From an uncultured Sporolactobacillus sp. (GTDB taxonomy: Bacteria > Bacillota > Bacilli > Bacillales > Sporolactobacillaceae), in NCBI GenBank assembly GCA_900543345.1, contig UQRJ01000078.1, positions 1 to 10,640 on the forward strand: a stretch of 10,640 nt of DNA, given 5' to 3'. The translations under genes and the position numbers were made by a program. The notes beneath the pieces were generated by a model that worked only from the letters and a program-made list of their open reading frames with translations, made no database searches and was not told the origin of the DNA. Positions 6,675 to 10,640 of this stretch are shown piece after piece (the first letter of the stretch is position 1; every line of letters begins with the position of its first letter).

Positions 6675-7493
6675 ATGGAGGAAGAAAAAAAGAACCGGTT
6701 ACGGATTGAGGATCCCGATGCCCGGCGCCGGACACTGCGGCGCGCGGCGCTGACCGGGCAAATTCTGGTGGCGGTGCTTGGTATTGTGCTGTGGGAAGGA
6801 TTGACGCGCATCGGCTGGATAGATAGCTATTACTGGAGCAGTCCGCTGACAATTATTCGCACCGGTTGGAAGGCGGCGACCGTAGGCACACTGCTTCCCG
6901 ATCTGGCTTATACGTCGGGCGCGACGATCATCGGCTTCGTACTCGGCACTACCTGCGGCTCGGTACTCGGCCTCTCTTTCTGGTGGTCGCGCTTGTATGA
7001 GCGGATCGCCGAACCGTATCTGGTGGCGCTCAACGCCGTGCCGAAACTGGCACTGGCACCGGTGTTGGTGATCATGTTCGGCATCGGATTTGCTTCGAAG
7101 GTAACGCTGGCATTTTTGATGACAGTCATTGTCGCGGCGATCGCCGCGTCCGGCGGGGTACGGAGCGTCGATCGCGATTTGGAGAAAATGCTCGTTTCGC
7201 TCGGTGCCCGCCGGCGCGATGTCTTTTACAAAATTGTCGTGCCATCTTCGATTCCATGGATTGTCGGTATTTTTAAAATAAATATCTCTCTTGCCCTGGC
7301 CGGAACCATTGTCGGCGAATTCATCAGCTCGCGTCAAGGCGTTGGACGGATGATTTTGTATGCTGGCCAGATTCTCGATATCGATCTTGTCTGGGTGGGC
7401 GTCGTCGTGCTGTCGCTGCTCTCGATTGTCATGTATCTCGGTACGGCGGCTATTGAGCGACTGATGATGAAAAGCCGGCTGCCCAAATCATGA
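6675..7493 (+). CDS. ABC importer permease, SsuC/TauC class
   Basis: A 272-residue inner-membrane subunit of the BPD_transp_1 family. A charged N-terminus of about 24 residues precedes the first membrane segment (about 26-45). About five or six segments follow. The EAA loop that docks on the ATPase is visible at about 170-194 (EKMLVSLGARRRDVFYKIVVPSSIP, with the conserved Gly177 and Pro190). PKLALAPVLVIMFGIG and the late GEFISSRQGVGRMI stretch are hallmarks of the nitrate/taurine/sulfonate permease group. GAGGTGA at 6664-6670 lies four bases before ATG. It sits between the ATPase and binding-protein genes and overlaps a non-preferred ATG of the latter by four bases. Confidence 0.92.
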   Translation: MEEEKKNRLRIEDPDARRRTLRRAALTGQILVAVLGIVLWEGLTRIGWIDSYYWSSPLTIIRTGWKAATVGTLLPDLAYTSGATIIGFVLGTTCGSVLGLSFWWSRLYERIAEPYLVALNAVPKLALAPVLVIMFGIGFASKVTLAFLMTVIVAAIAASGGVRSVDRDLEKMLVSLGARRRDVFYKIVVPSSIPWIVGIFKINISLALAGTIVGEFISSRQGVGRMILYAGQILDIDLVWVGVVVLSLLSIVMYLGTAAIERLMMKSRLPKS

Positions 7494-7510
7494 AACGGAG
7501 GTTTACATCG

Positions 7511-8518
7511 ATGAACAAATGGAAAGGGCTGCTTGCCTTGCTGCTGACGGTCGCGCTTGTGCTCAGTGGCTGTGCGGCGGGTGGCGGCAAAGCGAAAAAA
7601 ATTGTCATTGCCGAACCGGTACACCTGATCGCTTATCTGCCGCTCTATGTAGCGATCGATAAAGGCTTTTTTAAAGAAGAAGGGATCGACGTTAAAGTCG
7701 TGACGGCGACCGGCGGTGCACACGTGACTTCGGTTGTCGGCGGCGACGCCTGGGGCGTCATCGGCGGCCCGGATTCGACGCAAATCGCTAACAAGGATAA
7801 CAGCAAAGACCCGATCGTCTCAGTTGTCAACGTCGTCAACCGCGCCAATGTTTACTTAATGGCCGACCGCAAACTGAAACTGAAAGGGAAAGGCGACAAG
7901 GCCCTAGCGGCGTTTCTGAAAGGCAAGACGATCGCTGCCGGACGTTATGGCGGCAGCCCGAATCTGCTCACTCGTTGGCTTTTGCTGAAAGTCGGGCTTG
8001 ATCCTGAAAAGGACGTGAAACTGGATGAACCGGCGGACGCAGCGGCGGTGGTCTCACTGGTGGCCCAGGGAAAGGCGGATATGGCTAACGGCGCGGAACC
8101 GCAGATTGACGAAGGAATCAAGAAGGGCGCCTGGAGCGAACCGTTCTATGGTTTTCCGAGTCTGGGCGATTACGCTTACTCGGTGATCAGCACCAAACGT
8201 TCGACGATTAAAAACGATCCGCAAACCGTGCAGAAGGTCGTTAATGCGATGCTAAAGGGATTGAAGGTTGTCAATGACGATAAAAAAACGGCTTTCGCCG
8301 TGCTGAAGAAAGAATTCCCGACCGCCTCGGAGGAAAGTTTGCAGGCATCGCTGGATCGCGCTTATAAAGATCGGCTCTGGAGCAAAGACGGGTATATTAC
8401 GCGTGCATCGGTTGCCAAACCGCTGGACGTCGTCGAAAAGACCGGTGTCTACACGAAAGGCTACAACTACGATACCCTTGTCGACATGTCGTTTGTGAAA
8501 AAGGCACAGAAAAAATAA
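7511..8518 (+). CDS. ABC importer substrate-binding lipoprotein, NMT1/SsuA-like
   Basis: A 335-residue secreted lipoprotein. The signal peptide MNKWKGLLALLLTVALVLSG ends in the lipobox LSGC, with Cys21 as the lipid-modified residue, followed by a Gly-rich linker. The mature part starts IVIAEPVHLIAYLPLYVAIDKGFFKEEGIDV, the usual opening of the NMT1/SsuA periplasmic-binding type II fold; LKGKTIAAGRYGGSPNLLTRWLL is its second conserved block. The start at 7511 has GGAGG ten bases upstream; the in-frame ATG at 7490 overlaps the permease stop but has no ribosome site. Ligands of this family include nitrate, alkanesulfonates, taurine and pyrimidine precursors of thiamine. No neighbouring enzyme gene points to one of them, so the substrate is unassigned. 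Confidence 0.92.
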   Translation: MNKWKGLLALLLTVALVLSGCAAGGGKAKKIVIAEPVHLIAYLPLYVAIDKGFFKEEGIDVKVVTATGGAHVTSVVGGDAWGVIGGPDSTQIANKDNSKDPIVSVVNVVNRANVYLMADRKLKLKGKGDKALAAFLKGKTIAAGRYGGSPNLLTRWLLLKVGLDPEKDVKLDEPADAAAVVSLVAQGKADMANGAEPQIDEGIKKGAWSEPFYGFPSLGDYAYSVISTKRSTIKNDPQTVQKVVNAMLKGLKVVNDDKKTAFAVLKKEFPTASEESLQASLDRAYKDRLWSKDGYITRASVAKPLDVVEKTGVYTKGYNYDTLVDMSFVKKAQKK

Positions 8519-8525
8519 AACGGTT

Positions 8526-8565
8526 GATACAGCATCGGCTGTCTCGTTGGGGGCGGCCCTTTTTT
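8526..8565 (+). terminator. Weak candidate terminator after the ABC operon
   Basis: ACAGC (8529-8533) pairs with GCTGT (8538-8542), extendable to eight positions with one mismatch. A T6 run follows only at 8560-8565 after a G-rich stretch, so the geometry is not canonical. It is the only terminator-like structure between the lipoprotein gene and the next gene. Confidence 0.35.
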
Positions 8566-8812
8566 AGTGCCGATTATTTGTTGCCCATTCGATAAACTTG
8601 ATGCTCAGCCATTCAGTCGGCGTTTTTGCTCGATTCGCTTAGTCGCTTGCGGGGCTGATTTCCGCGCCCGAATCCAATTTCCAGTGCCTGGATTTCGTTA
8701 CTTCGATCTTTTCAGTCGCCATCGCCGAAAAATATTTTTGCCCGACGGACATTCAAGCGCTGTCGTTTGCTATATTATTGATAGTGGCTTTTCCAAGCTG
8801 CGCGGAAGGGGC

Positions 8813-9781
8813 ATGGTAGAACTGATCGAAATAGCGAAAAGACTATTTTGGGCCGCAATTACGGCGGCTATTGCCGCCGCGCGCGGAAAGCACGCGGTAC
8901 TGTGGTTTATTCTCGGCTTCGCCTTTGAGTGGCTGGCACCGATAGCCGTGCTGCTCTTGCCGGGCGGACGCCGCCGGCCGTTTACCGGCACGCGACGCCC
9001 GGATCCGTCGGTACGATGGAGAAAAAGGATAAACGTTCATTGTCCGCATTGCGGCGCACAGGTTGAAATTGACGATATACCCGGGAGATGGAGATGTCCG
9101 TCGTGCGGCCACCTCTTTGTCTATCAAGGACGGGAAACCGAATCCGAAGCAGAGGAGCCACTGGTTCCGCAAGTCTCGCTCATGATTAGAATGTATGCCA
9201 AATTGGCAAAGTGTGACGGAGTGGTTACGAAAGATGAAGTTCGTCAGGTCGATTTAATCGTTCGTCAGGCCGTGCGTCCGACGAAAAGCCAGCGGCATCG
9301 GATCATGGATCTCTTCAATGAAGCACGCTACTCCGATGAACAATTTGAAGATCTGGCCCGGCAATTGCGCTTACTGACGGCGGGCGATCGTGAGTTTCTC
9401 AAAAATACACTGATGACTCTGTTCATGGTAGCCGGCGCCGACGGTGTACTCCATCCCCAACAAGAATCGTTGGTTCGCCGAGCTGCGGAGATTTTCGGCC
9501 TTTCCGATATCTATGAACAAATGCGCGCTGCGTTCACAGGCACGGACGGTTCTGCCGACACTCAGGCGGAGCCGGATCTTGACGCATGCTACCGATTGCT
9601 GGGGTGCGGGCCCGATGATTCCGATGAGCGTATCAAACAGCAGTATCGACGGAAAATCAAACAAAATCATCCGGATCGGTTAATTGCCAGCGGGGCCGGC
9701 GAGGAGGCAATCCGAGCGGCCAATGCGAAAATTGCCGCGATTAAACAAGCGTACGAACAGATCATGACCGCCCGCTCCTGA
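8813..9781 (+). CDS. DjlA-like membrane co-chaperone with zinc ribbon, TerB-like and J domains
   Basis: From ATG 8813 the protein has 322 residues. One or two hydrophobic segments (about 10-50, including AVLWFILGFAFEWLAPIAVLLL) anchor it. A zinc ribbon follows, CPHCG at 77-81 and CPSCG at 95-99. A TerB-like helical domain runs from about 101 to 235, with its two Asp-rich repeats CDGVVTKDE and ADGVLHPQQE. The C-terminal J domain (about 255-322) carries the HPD triad at 276-278, the residues that stimulate DnaK ATPase. DjlA proteins have the order membrane segment, TerB, J domain; the zinc ribbon is an addition. The frame is open back to 8567, but the 82 extra residues look non-coding and have no ribosome site; GGAAGGGG precedes 8813 at a rather short distance, so the start is likely but not certain. 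It is a single gene, apart from a touching small ORF. Confidence 0.82.
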   Translation: MVELIEIAKRLFWAAITAAIAAARGKHAVLWFILGFAFEWLAPIAVLLLPGGRRRPFTGTRRPDPSVRWRKRINVHCPHCGAQVEIDDIPGRWRCPSCGHLFVYQGRETESEAEEPLVPQVSLMIRMYAKLAKCDGVVTKDEVRQVDLIVRQAVRPTKSQRHRIMDLFNEARYSDEQFEDLARQLRLLTAGDREFLKNTLMTLFMVAGADGVLHPQQESLVRRAAEIFGLSDIYEQMRAAFTGTDGSADTQAEPDLDACYRLLGCGPDDSDERIKQQYRRKIKQNHPDRLIASGAGEEAIRAANAKIAAIKQAYEQIMTARS

Positions 9782-9928
9782 ATGCAGCGTTTTTTAGCTA
9801 TTTTTCGTAAAGAAGGCATCAATAATGAGTCGAAAAGTGAAATGGCTCTAACAAGACGGACCACTCAAATCGATGACCGTCTGTCTAATGCTGCGTCCTA
9901 TTTACAGAAAATTATAAAGAAAAAATGA
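9782..9928 (+). CDS. Possible small protein, 48 residues
   Basis: ATG directly follows the stop of the DjlA-like gene (TGAATG), and the frame runs 48 codons to TGA at 9926. The product begins MQRFLAIFRKEG and ends in an amphipathic, basic helix-like stretch (DDRLSNAASYLQKIIKKK). I do not recognise it. There is no clear Shine-Dalgarno site for the first ATG; translational coupling to the upstream stop would be needed. An internal Met21 is an alternative start. Its length is within reach of chance, so it is offered as a candidate only. Confidence 0.35.
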   Translation: MQRFLAIFRKEGINNESKSEMALTRRTTQIDDRLSNAASYLQKIIKKK

Positions 9929-9937
9929 AAATAGCTA
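9795..9937. repeat. 10-bp inverted repeat bracketing the small ORF
   Basis: TAGCTATTTT at 9795-9804 and AAAATAGCTA at 9928-9937 are perfect reverse complements about 123 bases apart. The right copy ends exactly where the -35 box of the next promoter begins. AT-rich and possibly coincidental. Confidence 0.35.
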
Positions 9938-9966
9938 TTTACAACCCAGCCGAATTCTGGTAATAT
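9938..9966 (+). promoter_or_regulatory. Sigma-A-type promoter of the EIIC-like leader
   Basis: TTTACA (9938-9943, five of six to consensus), a 17-base spacer and TAATAT (9961-9966, four of six) with TG in the extended -10 position (TGG directly before). Transcription would start near 9973 and give a leader of about 315 bases before the EIIC-like start codon. Confidence 0.65.
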
Positions 9967-10010
9967 CAATGTCAATCACAAAAGTTAATTTTTTCAGGGA
10001 AGTGAGAATA

Positions 10011-10079
10011 ATGGAGCGAGTCAATAATAACATACGAGTGAACGGCTTGGTTCGAATTATTTTGCGCTTGCGCACTTGA
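10011..10079 (+). CDS. Putative leader peptide ORF, 22 codons
   Basis: ATG GAG CGA to TGA at 10077-10079. It lies about 38 bases inside the predicted transcript, with a modest ribosome site (GGGAAGTGAG, four bases before ATG). The product starts MERVNNN and ends IILRLRT. The Arg-Leu-Arg near the end fits the +X+ pattern known from macrolide-arrested leader peptides such as ErmDL. The stop codon is two bases before a long hairpin. Position and context suggest a regulatory leader; translation is not shown. Confidence 0.4.
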   Translation: MERVNNNIRVNGLVRIILRLRT

Positions 10080-10080
10080 A

Positions 10081-10125
10081 GGACTGAAACAACACCATTT
10101 AAACGAAATGGCATTGTTTGAGTCC
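10081..10125 (+). promoter_or_regulatory. Long symmetric hairpin in the EIIC-like leader
   Basis: GGACT (10081-10085) pairs with AGTCC (10121-10125), AAACAA (10087-10092) with TTGTTT (10114-10119), and CCATTT (10095-10100) with AAATGG (10106-10111). The interruptions are a single G/G opposition and a CA/CA internal loop. The apical loop is AAACG. There is no T-run, so it is not a terminator. Confidence 0.7.
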
Positions 10126-10142
10126 GACTTATCGTCTTTAGA

Positions 10143-10205
10143 GGATAGGCGCTCAGGCAATCCGAAGAATCAGCGCCTATCCGGTCGAAACGGATAGGTT
10201 TTTTT
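10143..10205 (+). terminator. Transcription attenuator: mutually exclusive antiterminator and terminator
   Basis: GGATAGGCGCT (10143-10153) is perfectly complementary to AGCGCCTATCC (10172-10182), an 11-bp helix. The same CCTATCCG (10176-10183) is also complementary to CGGATAGG (10191-10198), an 8-bp hairpin with loop GTCGAAA followed by seven T (10199-10205). The two cannot form together, so the first helix is the antiterminator and the second an intrinsic terminator. A third option, CTTATC (10128-10133) with GATAGG (10144-10149, one G-U pair), would hide the antiterminator arm. The EIIC-like gene starts 83 bases after the T-run. Confidence 0.82.
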
Positions 10206-10288
10206 AGTGCTTTCCGGGCGCAGCTGCCAGAGACAGAATCAGGCTGCGAAAATTTAGAGAATTTCAAATGATTAAGGAGCGAAACAGG

Positions 10289-10592
10289 ATGAAGAATGAA
10301 AAAAGGACGACCGACAAACGAATGCCGGCGGAAAAAACGAAATCGGAAAGGCCGGCGGGGAAACGAAATTTTAAGGCTTATTTTATGGATCGAATGTACG
10401 CCGTCTCCGGAGGAATCGCCTATGCGATTCTGGTGACATTAGGTGTCGGGCTCTTATTCGAGACGCTGGCGAAATTCACCGGCTTCGCGCCGTTTGAAAC
10501 CATCGGCGGTGCGGCGAAAGTGCTCTTGGCACCCGCCCTCGGAGCCGGCGTTGCTTATGCGCTGAAAAGTAATACACTGACGCTTTTTTCAG
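10289..10592 (+). CDS. PTS EIIC-like membrane protein (PTS_EIIC_2 type), 3'-truncated by the contig end
   Basis: ATG at 10289 has AAGGAG at 10274-10279, nine bases upstream. About 101 genomic codons are present. A very basic, hydrophilic N-terminus (about 1-28, rich in Lys, Arg, Glu) leads to hydrophobic segments: GGIAYAILVTLGVGLLFETL (41-60) and AAKVLLAPALGAGVAYAL (75-92). The FMDRMYAVSGGIA...GAAKVLLAPALGAG...SNTLTLFS pattern resembles the Firmicutes PTS sugar transporter IIC-like family (PTS_EIIC_2), from memory only. Proteins of this family sit in the membrane; many have no demonstrated sugar. From 10593 the frame enters adapter and would read VSYTHLRAHETLRHL, a known adapter-derived artefact, which must be dropped. 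Expression is probably gated by the attenuator upstream. Confidence 0.7.
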
Positions 10593-10640
10593 CTGTCTCT
10601 TATACACATCTCCGAGCCCACGAGACCCTAAGACATCTCG
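10593..10640 (-). other. Illumina Nextera adapter remnant (not genomic)
   Basis: The mosaic end CTGTCTCTTATACACATCT, then CCGAGCCCACGAGAC, then the i7 index CCTAAGAC, then ATCTCG, the start of the P7 arm. This is what Read 1 shows after running through a short Nextera insert. It is the reverse complement of the left-end adapter, with the identical index. Confidence 0.97.

Noticed and set aside
8567..8812. 82-residue N-terminal extension of the DjlA-like protein
   Set aside because: No ribosome site at 8567, Cys/Arg/Phe-rich non-domain sequence, and the anchor-TerB-J layout begins naturally at 8813.
9967..10205. T-box or LicT/SacT-type RAT element in the attenuator
   Set aside because: No TGGNACC-like antiterminator bulge is present, and the hairpin with internal loops does not overlap the terminator arm as RAT elements do.
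45..10592. CRISPR arrays, tRNA or rRNA genes, insertion sequences, prophage or defence genes
   Set aside because: No regularly spaced repeats, no cloverleaf or rRNA-like stretches and no transposase, integrase or nuclease motifs were seen on either strand.

Overview
This window looks like chromosomal DNA from a low-to-mid GC Firmicute of the Bacilli, possibly Sporolactobacillaceae or a related Bacillales family. The evidence is strong Shine-Dalgarno sites, Rho-independent terminators, an RlmN of the Listeria/Lactobacillus type, a TTG-started pepT, an LSGC lipobox on the binding protein and a PTS-type membrane gene. Genus is not determinable from what I can read. Both tips are not genome: bases 1-44 and 10593-10640 are Illumina Nextera Read 2 adapter plus the same 8-base i7 index, so the biological insert is about 45-10592.

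Layout: rlmN (+, 119-1180) with its own terminator; a highly structured intergenic element (about 1255-1435); a GT28/MGDG-synthase-like glycosyltransferase (-, 1508-2680) divergent from an MFS transporter (+, 2859-4256); a shared hairpin terminator; tripeptidase pepT (-, 4336-5583, TTG start); a 293-base divergent intergenic region with a 20-bp palindrome and a potential RNA pseudoknot; a three-gene ABC importer (ATPase, permease, lipoprotein; +, 5877-8518) of the nitrate/sulfonate/thiamine-precursor class; a DjlA-like protein with membrane anchor, zinc ribbon, TerB-like and J domains (+, 8813-9781); a possible 48-residue ORF touching it; and a PTS EIIC-like membrane gene starting at 10289 and cut by the adapter.

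The most interesting part is 9938-10288, the leader of the EIIC-like gene. It has a good sigma-A-type promoter with an extended -10, a 22-codon ORF ending in an Arg-Leu-Arg motif, a long symmetric hairpin starting two bases after that ORF's stop, and two mutually exclusive helices: an 11-bp antiterminator and an 8-bp terminator followed by seven T. This has the form of a transcription attenuator. The signal it senses is not evident and it matches no riboswitch, T-box or RAT element I recognise.

Functionally the genes are mostly unrelated housekeeping or transport units: rRNA modification, glycolipid or envelope glycosylation, peptide degradation, small-molecule uptake and membrane-linked co-chaperone function. 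Only the ABC importer forms a clear operon. All identifications come from reading motifs; no database search was run.
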